NCBI RefSeq assembly: GCF_001522545.3
Contig: NC_031771.1
Coordinates: forward strand, 24,864,847-24,928,846
Direction: 5' to 3'
DNA: 64,000 nt
From: Parus major
Taxonomy: Eukaryota; Chordata; Aves; Passeriformes; Paridae
Numbering within the stretch: the stretch's first letter is position 1; each line of letters begins with the position of its first letter. Of this stretch, positions 49,501 to 62,800 are shown piece after piece. The position numbers and the translations under genes are program-made. The notes beneath the pieces are model-generated. The model was given only the letters and a program-made list of their open reading frames with translations. It made no database searches and was not told where the DNA came from.

Positions 49501-52500
49501 AGAGCAGTGATTGCCATCCCGTTGATCAGCCACTAGAAGGATATTCAGAGGCAATTGTTTATCTACAGCTGTGCCGGGGCGAGCAGGCAGAGGCAGTGAC
49601 CCTTGGCTGGTGAGGAGCAGAAGGCACCATCTGTGGAGAGCTGGGAGACAACTGAGGACAACGTAGGGATGGCAGAGCCATGCTTTACGACTCCTGTGTT
49701 TCTGAGTCTGCACAGCAGCTATCCCAGAGGCCTGACTTGGGAATAAAACAGATAGCTGATACCACAGTGAAGAAAACCCTGTGTATTTGCATGTTATGTG
49801 TGGTTTTCTTAGGTGACACAGTGCAGCATCTCAACCACTGCCTTCCCTATCCCCTTGTTTCTAGAAATGGAAAGATGCCGCCGCACAGGTAACCTTATTT
49901 TGAAACTTGGTCTTTTGCTCCAGTGCAAACAGTGTTTCTGTTTTACACCTGATATAGATGCAGTAGGGGGGCAACTTTTCTTCATTCCACCACTTGCCTG
50001 CCTCTCTGCCTCATGTTAGCTGAATTCCCTCTCTCTCTCTCCTCCTTGTTACCTATGCTAGAAAGGCAATGTACTGCTAAATCCTGCCTGTCTTGTGGGA
50101 GACTTCCCAGCTGGGACTCAGCTGGATAAGGCAAGTGTGCTTTTACCCTCGCAGTGGAGTGGAAAGGAAGCAAAGTCCAGGGATAAAAAAAAAATAAACA
50201 ACTAAAAACTCTTTTTAATTGTTCTACTGGGAGGTGATTACATGGCAAGAAAAACATTGATGGAAATATTTGGTATATGGAGAATACTGAATTTGGAAAT
50301 AGAGTTGCTCCTCCAGGGAGTTCTTTGCCCATCATTCATACTTCTTGTGCGTTTTCCTGATTAAAACCAAATTGGCTGGGAGTATAGCATGCTAGGTGTT
50401 TATATAATTATGAGCTGAAGTACCTAGTTAATTTTAATTAGTCACAAACCCAGCCAGTGTCAGAATAGCTGAATTCTTGGCCACACAGTGTGTATTCTCT
50501 TTTCAAATGTAAAGAAAGTCACTTGAATGCAAAATGCAGTTGTCACTGGAGGGAGAATGGGTTTTATTCTGTAGAGAGGTGTTTGCATGTATATATTTAG
50601 GTGTTTTGTTCTGCAGCTGAAATAAGTAACGAGAGCAGGGAAATGTTTTGCACAGATCAAAACTGTATTGCAACAGGACTGATTAAATATTACTCTCTTT
50701 GTTTTGTTTTGTGTGTGCATATTTGACCTCCTTATTATAGGAGGCACGGTGTCCATCTTTGTGCAATACTTTATTCTTTACTAATGAGCTGTAACTTTCT
50801 GCACTGCCTTGTATGCCCATAACCCCAGTGACTGAAGCTCCTTTCCTTGTTCTGCAGCGATGCTTTTAGGCTGCTGCTTTGACCAACTTAACCTTCCTGT
50901 TCTTTGCAGCCTGGCTGCTGTGCAGTCACCTTTCAGAAGGACAGTTAAGAAGTACTTTATTCCCTTCACAAAGCATAGATTGAACAGTGTAAATAAAATA
51001 AGGTTTGGAAATGGCTTCAGAAATGTAAACTGTGAAGGTCATGTTTGCTTCTTAGCCCTAAGATATTTTGGGAGGGTATGCTTTTTAGTCTGTTCCTAGA
51101 TAACTAAATGATATTTACTTGAATGGTGCCTTTGTTTGGTTTTATCATTGTTGAAGATATTGTATCCATGGGTAGATTAGGGAATTTGTTAAATTATGGG
51201 ATGGCAGAGGTGTTGCAGGACAAAAGGAGTGTTGGCCATGGTGTGGTTAGATTCCTTTGCTTGCTGCCTTCGACTTTGAATGGCTTGGAAACAGCTCTCT
51301 CATTAATTGTGGTTTTTAGAAACAATTAAGGACTCTGGAGAAACACTGAGGATAAAGTGCATGAATGCTTGTTGGCAGTGCAGTGAATTTAATTGCCTTG
51401 ATTTAGGATACGGCTGTCCCCAGCTGCCCACTCTGCCCCAGTGCTGGAAGGTGCTGCTGGCTCTGTAAAACTGGATAGTTTGCCCATGACTGATGTGGTC
51501 AGGGCTTGTCTTGGATGTCCTGGCCTGGGAGCACTCTCCCTAGATGGTGATCTCTAGCAGAAGGGTGGCTGCGACCACTTGAACTGCCAAGGGTCTGCTA
51601 GAGCTCGTTTGTCAGAACCTTCATTCCACCTAATTTATATGGCGTATTAAAATGAAGTGGTACTATTGTTTTGCTCATAATTTGGGTTTTCAGTTTTGTA
51701 TTTCTCATTTAGAAACACTTAGCAGTAGTTAATGATGTGTTGACATTTCAATAATAAGCTTTCCTCTCTGCATGCTTTACATCTTGACCATTTTCACTTA
51801 CTCTGGTTTAAAATTGAGGTTGAAATCCAGGCTTCACAAAAGCAGGCTACGATTGTGCCTTATATGGACAGATTCACAGCTTACATTTTATGTTATTTCT
51901 TTAGCTGAATAAACTTTTATCCTTTACAAGGTAAGTGTTCAGTAGAATGAAGTAAAAGCAAAGAGACTGCGATACATAGGTGTGTAGAAAGAGTTGAATC
52001 TGCTCTTTGTGATAAATACACATTTATTTTGCTGAAAGATTGCTCATTTTCTGTCACTGAAGAAGTTAATCTAGTATAGGTGGAATTGTATGTATGAACA
52101 ACACAGGGTTAAGATTGTACTGAACATGTTTCTGATGATCTTCCATTCTTTATTTCCCTTAGGGTGGTTAAGAGGTTTATAATACTAGAGCAAACTCAGA
52201 GGGGTAGGTGTTACATAAACCCCAAAATGTACATGTAAAACAGATTAGAGGACAAAAAAAACCAAAACCCTAAGACAAAAGAGGCAATTCCAGGCTTGTG
52301 GATGTCCCTTACTACTTTCATACACATGGTATTTATAAATTGATGTCCTTAAAAAAAAACAAAAAACAGCTGAAGTTTGAAGAACTAGGATTTAAGATGA
52401 CAACTTTCTTCTCACTGTAAATGACAGTCAATCAATTTAATGCCAAGAAAAAATTTACTCCTTTTTTCCTGAAAATTCAAGTTTAAGAGCTGCAGATAAG

Positions 52501-55500
52501 TGACAGTATCAGGACAAACCCCCTGGCTGGGGGGTGAAACAAGACTATCCCTGCCTGTGTGCCTCCTCGTGCTACCCACAGTTATATTCCTGGAAGCAGG
52601 ATGGGTGGGAGAGGATACACATCAGCACAGTATCTTCACCTGCATCTTCATGGTGCTGGTAGAGCCCGCTGTGGTAGTGATGGTGGTGGGCTCAGCTTCC
52701 CTGATGGCTTTGCCTGAGCAGTATGGCACTGGAGGTAGAGCTGACTTGAGGTGTGACCCAGTCCTGCAGTGACACTTGGAGGAGTATCCTGAGCCAAGTC
52801 CTCACAGTGGACTTTGACCAGCTTATGGTAGTTTTGCTGCCACTTGAGGAGTGAGAGTTTCAGTGTGAGGAAAGAAATAGTTCATGCAGACTATTAAAAT
52901 TGCTTCCAGGTCATGTGAAGGGCTTTCCTCTGTTGGATCTTGAACTACCCACTTCGTGAAGTAGGTCAGAGTCACTATTCCTGGTTTTACAAATGACAAC
53001 AGCCTTGGGCTGGAGGCTGAGTTATTCAGTGCCATTCAGAGACTAGAATCTGAACCAGGATTTTGGGTATCAGTGCTGTACTTGATCTCATGTACTCTTT
53101 TTATGCTCTTAGATTAACCTAAAACCCTTTTAAGATCATTCATCCCCAGGTGGATTCATTGGGAAATAACAATGAAATTAACATTCCTCTAGAGATGGAA
53201 TTTGAACAGAAATTGTCATTTCAAAAGGCTTGCTTTTGTACCTCAGTTAGATGCTTTCTTTCAAAAAACAACTTGGCCTGGAGGTGCATTTTCTGAACAG
53301 GACTCTCACATCAACTAGAGGCTCTGCCTAGTGTGGCAGCTGTGCCAGGGAATCCATCTCTGCCCAAGGGTCCATTTCACTGCCAAAACCTCAGCCTTAT
53401 TGAGTGCCAGACCCTCGGCATATATATAAAGAAGTATCCCCTGCCCCAGCAGACTGTCCAGTCCCTCTTCCTGGGTATGACTGGTATCAAATAAAGTGAG
53501 CCTGTCTGGGGAGCCAACATGATCTTTGTTGAGCTCCAGGTGATGGTTGCCACCCAAGTGAAATGACTTATCTCCTGTGTGGGCTGGAGAGTCGCTCTGG
53601 TACAGCACTAATCCCACAAATAATGCTTTAGAGGGCTTATACCCAGTTAGACAGTCTGTCATCCCGTTGCAATGATGACAGAGGTCACAGTGTTGCCTTT
53701 GAAAGCTGCCTGGAAAGGGAGCTTTCTAATCACTGCAGAGCATGGGCAACGCGCTAATTTGTAATTTGGCGGAAGCGATCTGGGGGCTGCAGCTACCCAG
53801 CTCCAAATTGCTTCTCAGATAACTCACAACCCAGGCAGTAATACAGCTAGGACTGTGGACTTCGTTACTGCTGGGGCTCTGCACAGGTTCAAGGAGTGAC
53901 AGCAATGTTGGAATCTTGGGACAGGAGCCAGTGTTTTATTAGTATAAATCCAAGTCAATTGGGCATGTTAATTACTGGAAAAAACTCACAGCAGGGAGGA
54001 AGAGGTCCAGGATGATGGGGAGATGCCATGGATAGTTGCCAAGGTTCACAGATGCCCTGTGACCCTGTGCTGCTGGGATTTCCTGCATTGCAATGGTTGA
54101 CTTGCAGCAGACTGAGTGTTGTCACTGCAGGCTGCAGTGTCTAGAGCAAAGTGCCTGCAGAGGGAAGTTCAGGCAAAAATAGCTTGAGGCTCCCAAGGTA
54201 CTGCGGTAGAAACAATCATGGGACCATCCAGTACCAAGTCAGATATTGGTCAGGGCATTTGTAGGCATGTGAGTGTGCTGCTGAGCAGACAGGTGGGGGG
54301 ATTTTACTCTTCCTATGCTACCTGATTTTGGGTCTGCTTTTTTGCTTGAGCACTTGATGCTCTTTCACTGCCAGAGCAGCTGATCAGCAAGAGACTTTTT
54401 CTAGAAGTGAAATGTGTGGAAATGGCTACAAAATTATGAATAAAAAGTGTATTTTATGAGGTGTCTGCCTCATGAAATAATCTGTCCCTCTCTGCCTAAC
54501 CATAGTCCTCAGTCAGGCTCAGATAAAAGCTTTTCTCCCCTCCCTGGGCACAAGACTGTCTATGTCACTATATTATTTATTTATTTGTAAAGTTTTTTGT
54601 TTGGTTTTTTTTTATTAAAATTTTATTTTTAGAAGAGCTTTTACATTATTTCCCTTTGCTTTCACAGTTCAAGCATGATTTAATGTGTCAAAACTAGTTT
54701 GCGTAGCTGTCCTTGATTGTCTTGCATCCTTCCATGAAAACAGGGCAGTCGTCCTTCCAGGCGTTGCTGCTGCCCAGACAAATGAAGTGTCACGGCAGCT
54801 AGGACCTGCTCTTGTGTTGTGACAGCAGTAGCATCCTTCAACACAGCCGTCAGCAGGGAATTTAGACGGGGGTAATGCCTACAGACATGGTTTGGGTCAG
54901 GGCAGCGTGGGCCCACACAGGCAGATGTGGAGACAAGCTTATGCTCGAGAGACTTAATGGATCACTCATGTGCAAAGGCATCTTGGTCCAGATTGAGAGT
55001 CTAGCTAGTACTGGAGAGAGAAAGAAACCATCCTGTTGGTGCCTGCACTAGTGAGCCTGGCAGAAATAACACTGAGAGACCTTGCTGCAGGGTAGTGCTG
55101 CCAGACTGATACATCTGGGTGCAGGTTTCCTGGCAGAAATGAGTTGCAGTGTGATCTTTTGCATTCTGTAGTCAGTGGGGATTTTGTCATTGATTTTGGT
55201 GGGAGGGAGATGTTAATCCTTTATGATGTGTTAACTAAATTATTTCCTGGCCTGGAGCTTTATTAAGTGTTGTGCTGACTGCCAGAAGAACACAGCCTAT
55301 AGGAAAGAAATTCAGTTCGTGATATTGGCGTAATTCAGACCTATTTGTCAGCAAGTGGTCTGATCCTGATCTCCTCCAAACTTCCCAAATGTCCATTTCT
55401 GGCATTTTGTGGTTGTCTTTTTCTCATCTAATGCAGGGGGACGCAGGCTAAAGTTCATCCACCTGCTTCTGCACGCTTGTCTATTGAAGAGAATAAGGAA

Positions 55501-58500
55501 GAAATTTTGAGTCACTTCTCACTGTAATTAGTTTAAAATGGCATAGCAACCCTTGAGCCTGGCTGCAGGACATGGTCCATCATAGGAAGCCTTCCCTAAG
55601 GTGCTGCTGTGTGCTCAACTGAGCAAAAGCTCTGCACTTGGCATCCTCATCATTGATGTGTTCAGGCTCTTGTCTCCTGGATGCATCAGTAACACAGTAC
55701 TCGGCAGTCAGGTCAGACATCTCCTGGTGTGTTTCTGCTGGGGTGTGTGGGATGGCTGCCAGCTGGAAATCTGGTGCTCGGGGGCTAGTGAAATGGTTGT
55801 GTGAGTCTGCTATTGACTGAGCTCTGAGCGTGGCTAATGGCATTGACACGTTGTGTCATCCTGATGGTGAAGGCATTGGGTCATGCACTGGCTCTGAAAT
55901 GTAGCATGCTAAGTGCACTGGTAGATGGGGGGGAAGTGCCCCTGCCAAATCCTGCCCTTCCAAAATATTGTGGGACTGTTTGATTTGGTGGCCTCTGCTT
56001 TGTTTGGGGCATTTTTTGCTGTAGGTTTAGTTTGTTGTTGGCTTTTTTCCCAATAAAAGACTATGCTAGATCAGACCTTGGTGTGTAAAACACTGGCCAG
56101 TGTTGTCCAGAGACTTGATTCCATGACTCTGTAAACTGACACAAAAAGTGCTTGTTTTTTATCACTTAGCATTTTTATCAAGATGCCTGTGCATGACTCC
56201 TCCTGTGTCTTCAGTCATCAGGTATGTGCGAGTCATTTCACTGTGCGTTGTGGGCACTGTGCACACAACTAAAAACACAATGCCTCTAATGTGGCATCTG
56301 TGTTTAATACCATCCATAGCTCTGGGCTAAGAAGAAAATGAGTATTTTACAAGAGCAGCAAAACCAGCCCAAACTAGACTGAATGTTTTCAGGTGGAGAG
56401 GCATTTGCTCTTAGGTTGGAGGCACAAAAGCACCAGCTTAAAGTTGTAGTGTTCATTTTCAGTGAGCTTACTGTAAGTATTTTTCCCCTCTGGATGGGAA
56501 GAAGCAGAGGCAGCACAACAGTCACACTGCAGTTCTGTCTGTAGGTCTGGGTGTGCATCGTGGGATTTAGTGGGGGGCACCATGCTATTGCTTGTGTGCT
56601 GCTGGCAGGTAGGTGAGGGCCCATGGAAATCTGAGCCAGAACATTTCTGGTCATGGATTCACTTTCAGTGTTCTGTGCTGCGTACGTGTGTGACAACAGT
56701 GAATGCAGAGAAACAAAAATACTCTTGGAAGTTTATTGAGCAAAAGCTTCTGGTTTAACAAATTCAAGTTTTACATGTTTCAAAGACTGATTTCCAGATG
56801 CCATTGGGAAGAGTGTCAGGCCACATTCAGATTAGCCTTTTTGTTCCATAATATCTTACTGGAGTGCAAGGTTAATTAGTACCATAGGCAATATGCATTA
56901 TTCATCACAGCAATCAGGCTTTTTTTCTCTTGGTCTGTTGTATGCTGCAAATGTCTTCCCTTCCAATAACAAATCTTTGATACATCATTTTCAAATTTAA
57001 TCCTACCAAATAATATTTGTGATATATAAATTATCTGGGCACTCTGATACTGATGGAAAATATTTCAGGTGTCAAAAGTACTGTAGTTTTAATGTTTAAC
57101 TCCTAGGGCATTCTTGGGCATAGACATGAAGGACCATGGGAGATACAAGATGATTTTATTAATGCCCATCTTCAATCTGCCCCAGACTGAGTAGTGCACT
57201 TGTTTATAGCATTAGTGTTTTCAGTGCTAATTGTCAGCACTTTCATTGCAGGCATGAAGTGCTGAAGCTGTGTTGCTGCTGTGGTACTGTAGCTGCTTGC
57301 AATACCTCAGCACAGATCTCAGGCATCTCCATGGATGTTTGTGGCAGGGGAAGGCTCTTTGTAGCATGGCTCCTTCAAAGAGGAGAGCTAAATGTGAGGT
57401 GCTCTTGGCTACTTGCAGTGCCAGGGTCCCCACCCAGCTGCAGGGTACCATGTGGGCTGCAGCTGTCAGCACTGGCAGGTCTAGCAATCTGGGGTTTTCA
57501 CTTGCAAGGAGTGTTTGTGCTGCAGAGGTTTTGGCCTTTCTTTCTCAGTTGGAGAAAGCAGCACGACCTCATCCTCAGCTGGTGGTGTGTCCACTGGAGA
57601 AGAGTGAAGCAGGAGGAGAAGGTGTTACACAGTGAAGTGACTCATCTGATCCTTGCTCTTTTTCACCCCTGGGGTCCTGCTGCCTTCTTTGTCCAGCATT
57701 CAGGAGTCTGAGTCAATCCCACTTCCTGATATTACTGTGTTGGAGATGCCTGGCATAGCTTCCAGAGCAGCACTTGGAAAACATGGTGATTCCTCTCTGC
57801 CACCACACCTACTGAAAGAATAATACTAGTCTGAAAGATCTCTGGGACGTGTTTCGCTGCTGCTTTCAAGCTCTGATGGTTCACCCTGGCTCCCTTCTGG
57901 AAGAGTGTTCCAGCCTTCTGTCAGCTGTACACATGTGTATGAAAGTGTGTGGATAGGTATTGGGAGGGAGAACTGGGACATGAAACTGGGTGACTTTGCC
58001 CACAAACCAATTTTAATGCAGCTAGGAGGCTCAGGCTTCCTGCTTCTGCCACCCTTGCTTCAAGATCATTGGCAATTTCTCTCATTTCTCTTGCTGTCCT
58101 GAAAGGATTTGAGCATGAACTTCCTTTCTAACATAAGATGGGGGAGCCTCCTTGCACAGCTGGGCATGTCCTGCAAAGTGATGTTGTGCTCTCAGGGCCC
58201 CAGGGGAGTAACTTGAACTGACGTGGCTGGAGGATAAATATGGCAGGTTTCTACCTTAAATAGCCTGTGGCAACAAATCCACTGCACAGGCAAGGAATGC
58301 TCCAGATTCCTTTGTGTTCAAATCTGCATGTAAATATTTTCCGGCAACCCTGAGTCACTTCCCTTCTGCCCCTCTTGTTTTGTATGTGCATTGTTCTCCC
58401 CTCCTGACTTTCCCTTTAGGAGGAGCCCGCTTAGGTGACTGCTTTTCTGCTTGCCTCCTCCCGGCTGGCATGGAGGGGAATCCCAGGGGCACGGTTTTCA

Positions 58501-59861
58501 CAGTGGAGTGCAGAACACAAGGCTTGGTTTGTGTCAGATAACAGAAGAGGAACACTTGCTCTGAAAGCGAGTACCCCTGGTGTGTCCAGGGCTTTCTGGG
58601 GCACTTTGGAAACAGCTTTTTAGCAAGAACAGGCAGGTGGATAAATGCCCAAATTACACTTATCTGTCAGACAGCTAGCATATGTCTGTGGCCTTTGATT
58701 TAGATGCTGTTGTGACATAAACAAATGAGCAGTCACAGGGCTGTAAAGAAGTGATGATGAGTATTATTTTTTTCTCCTGATTATTACCCACTGCTTTGAA
58801 ACAAGTAGTTGAGATTCTTGTCAAGAGACCTTTGCTCTTTGCTCTCTGCATTTATGGAGCAATTCTGATTGCTACCAGTTAAAAAGGAATAGACACAATG
58901 TTTCCTTAAAAGTTTGTTGTAGGCAACAAAATAATAAGTAAAATGTACCTAAAGTATAATTATGTAAATCACCAAGAGTGGAATGGCTTTATCAGCTTGG
59001 TCTTTGAGTCACATCAATAACTTATGAGCTTTGATAAATGTGCAGTGTATATATCCTACTTTGTAGCACACTGTTACGACACAAAGGCAAAGGAATCTAA
59101 TTTTTTGAATAATATCTGAGGACAAACTCAACAATTCACAGCATTCAGTGGTGTGTAAATTTAGTGTCGTGTTGTAAATCATCGTGGTTGAAGGTATTAA
59201 CGAGAGAAAATCTTCTGCAGATGCTGCATCCATAGATCTCTGAAATAGCTTGTGGGGGCAAACACTACATTATGTGGCTGATAAATAATAGAGGAGCTTC
59301 ACTCCCTCTCCTCCTCTCCCTTTTCTTAGGTTTGCATGACATGAGCAATGCTTGGAAAAAGTAGAATGGTGTTCAGTCTGTACCAGAATGTAACAAAAGC
59401 CATAGTTTTTATGCAAAGTTGCATTTCTGTTTTGGAGCAGGTGGTCTATATGTGTGTGAGTCTGAAGACAAGGAAAAACTATTTATTGCCACAACTGTCT
59501 GACCCCATGAGTAATGAAAGACCCATGAAATCAGATAGTATGCATGGGAAGGGAAAAAGCCCATCATCTTTGCTTCAAACACACAGATATGACCAGCCAC
59601 TTGAGAATCTGCCTCTGTTTCAGATGTCCTGAAGCACACAAACAACAGGTACACCTGAGGCAGTGCCCAAAGGAGGGGAGGTCTGTCCCACTGATGGGGC
59701 ATTTGACAGGTGTTGTGGATAATCTGTTGTACCTGTACCTGTAATTAGATCTGATAAATGTTTTACATCTTCTTGTTAAAGGGTGTGGTGCCGGTGCTTG
59801 GTGGGACTGACCTGTGATTTCCTTAAAATTACCCCATAAACTCAGATTTTTCTTCCTTTTT

Positions 59862-59888
59862 TAAATTTTTTTTTGGGGGGGGGGGGGG
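59862..59888. repeat. T-run followed by 14-base G run
   Basis: A T-rich stretch (ATTTTTTTTT) runs directly into 14 consecutive G at 59875-59888. A single homopolymer of this kind is unstable and hard to sequence, so its true length may differ. Confidence 0.85.
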
Positions 59889-62800
59889 TTGTATTTTTTG
59901 CATTTTTGTTTTGGACTCTGCTTTGATAGTTTATTTTCAAACGGCAGCAAGAAATTAAAGTCTCCCAGATGCTTTTAAAATGACCATGTTTGAAAATATT
60001 TTGAATCTTCATTTCTTAAGGAAAAATATTAGGTCCTGCTGTAAATAGCTTGTTTGTGTTTTGTAAAAGGCAATGAAGAAATGTGGGATTTCCTGGGCTA
60101 TAAAACAGCAACAGCATAAATGTTAGTAGCATTAACACGTGGCTTTTTCAAACACAAGGGAGTTTTGCAGGTGATGATGAAGAAAAAAGGACTGAGCAGT
60201 CAGTCTCAGCTATCCTTCTTTTATATTTGCCTTTCTGGGATGGAATTTCCAGGGCTTTTGTCACCAGATCAGATATCTCTTGTACCTTGGGGATGTCATT
60301 ATCTTTATTCTGTAATGGGGAGCAAAACAAAGAAAGGAATTGCCAAAATCCTGTATCATTCAGTAGAAAATAAGGCATCCCAACCTCCCTGCTTTCTAAA
60401 CTGCATGCCTGTGCAAATACATGACTGCTGTTCCTCCTCATTAGTGAGTGTAGGCATGTGTCTTCTGTATTTTAGCTGATCTTAAGTGACTCGCTTTCCT
60501 GGCAATAGCTTCAGTGATGTGATTTGTCATTTACAGTTGAGGGGCTTTTTTCCATATATGTAGGGCAGGATTTCAGCTGTAGCTCAAACACTTGATTACG
60601 TCTTATATAAGGTGTTCTTGCAGTCTACAGGATATTCTGAACTAGGTTAGGAAAGCTAGAGGCAGGACACCATCATCAGTGTATGAGAATTTAATTTGTT
60701 ATGTCTTAAGCTATTGGAGAAATAAGAAATCTTTAAAACGTAGAAATTCCACTACAGAGTACATAGTATTATTGAACTATATCTGTATCTGTATCTTCTG
60801 GACAAGGCTGGATTAAATATCTTGCTCTTTGCTGACTTAGTAAAAAGGGTAATTTGCAGCCTTTTCTCTTCTGCTGAAGCACCAGATCTGAATACATGTT
60901 CCAGTGTTTGTTTTAAAATAGCATGCCACTGTGCATGGCGTTTCTACATATTTAATTATCTCTTGGAAAGGGCGTGAAAGTGGATCCGTGCCTTACAAAG
61001 CAATATGCCTTTGTGACAACAGGACAAGATCTCTTCCCTTCAAGTAAAAATGAAACCAAAAGCTCTTCCTGACTTAGTGCAAAACTGGCAATCTACTGTT
61101 TAGACAAAACCTCTCAGACTTGCAGCTCCTGCAGCCAAAACATACAAGCGCAAAGTCTCCAATAAGTGATAATTAATTAGCGTGTAGAAGTGAATCCTGC
61201 TGTGAGCCTTCGGTCCCTTCAGTTAAACTGTTTTATAATGTAATGCTATCAAGATATTTCATTGTACACAGAAAAGAAAAAATAAATCATAAAATATGTG
61301 TTCTCAAATTCCCGTGTGAGTTCCTTTCATTTATCAAGCTTTCTGGTGAGCCTCCAGAAATTTTCTCCAAAATGATGACTAGTTCTTTAATTACACTTGG
61401 TGCTGTGTTTGTTGGTGGTGTTTGAAACTACAGATTGAATTTAGTACTGTAAGTGTCATTAATCTGGTGAAATAAAAATACCGAGTTTTTAATAAGGTCT
61501 CAATTAAATGTTTTTAAAAGCTCTGAAGAGATTTAGTGCTATAACAGCTGATATAAATCTGCTTGGCTCCTCTGTAATTGTCTCTCTCAAGCATGTACCT
61601 ACCTCTCTTCAAGGGAACTTGGCTCAAACTAATTTCAAAGCTGTTTACTGCCTGCATGAATTTGATGGACTCTCACTTTTATTGTTAAAGGTTGTTAACA
61701 TCAGAGGTGACCAGGCAGAATCTATACACGGTTTTAATTGCCCTGTGTTTTCTGTAGGACCACAGAAAAACCCCAGCCTTTCTGCTGTGCTCTAGATGTC
61801 TACATCTGAAAGAGTTCATAGGTTTGAGTCTTACTCTCTTTCAAGCCTCACCTGTGAGTTTTTGGCTCCTGTTTTGATGGACTTGGCTATGTAGCAGGCT
61901 GAGCCTTGATTTTTGATCTTGTCAACAGGGGTGTTAGCAGTGCCACCACTTGATATTGCTGGTTGCAAGACATTGGGAGATGGAGCTTTGTAGCTGCATC
62001 AGCCTGGCACATAGAGGTATCACACTGTGCTAAGTGGACTAGAAATATGCCATCGTTTTCATGATTACAAATGTTTATTCCTAAATAAGTTCCAGTCTTT
62101 CTTTTTTCCCCTTTTTCTCCCTGTGGTATTTTAATTTTCCATCTTTTTAGCCAAAGGTAGTTTTTATAGCAAGTAATCAAACTGGCAGGTTTCAAATAAA
62201 GAAGGGAGAACATTGCTTGTTTGGTGTTCTAAATTTTATATATGAAAAATGCATGGAAATCTTGGTGACTTCTTTATTAAACTTTGTGGACCTGTCATCA
62301 TTTATGCTCAGTGCACAGTGGGTCCATCCTCCTTCTCCCTTCCTTGCTAAGCTTCCTTGTATGGGAGAGCTGAGGGGACCTTGCCCCTGGAGTCAGGATG
62401 GAGCTGCCTGCATGTCAGTGAGTGTATTTAGCCATCCTAATAGTAAATATTGTAGTTGAGAGGCAGTGGTATTCACAGGGGAGCTGTATCACTGCAGTCG
62501 CTTCAGAGCAACAAAGAGCGGAAACTGCACCAGCCTTGAAGATGAATCAGTGCTGCGGTGATTAAAAAGATATACGTTTCCCATGCTCCACGTAGGAGTC
62601 GGCATTGTTTTCCCTCGGGATTGTCGTCAGTCTGTAAATAAAAGATGCTGACAGTTTCCTTGGGGAGCAGCTTAAGGACTGAGAACATCGTTTGCCATTA
62701 GATACTCCTCATTAGTCAGTGGCTGACACAGGGAAAGCCGGGTGGGGTGCTGAGCTTGGGCATTTTTCCTCTCCCTGGCGTTATCACCCCTTCCTTTTCA

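Noticed and set aside
53315..53662. 115-codon minus-strand open frame
   Set aside because: The product (starting MTDCLTGYKPSK) shows no recognised domain, and no splice or promoter context supports it. A BLASTP hit would be needed to reopen it.
54680..54916. 78-codon minus-strand frame with a protein-like, Gln/Leu-rich product
   Set aside because: It reads somewhat like a helical protein, but I recognise no family, and it is isolated in an intron. A retrocopy fragment cannot be excluded without a search.
56304..56696. 130-codon minus-strand open frame
   Set aside because: Composition is low in structure, there is no motif or start context worth noting, and it is a plausible chance frame in intron 3.
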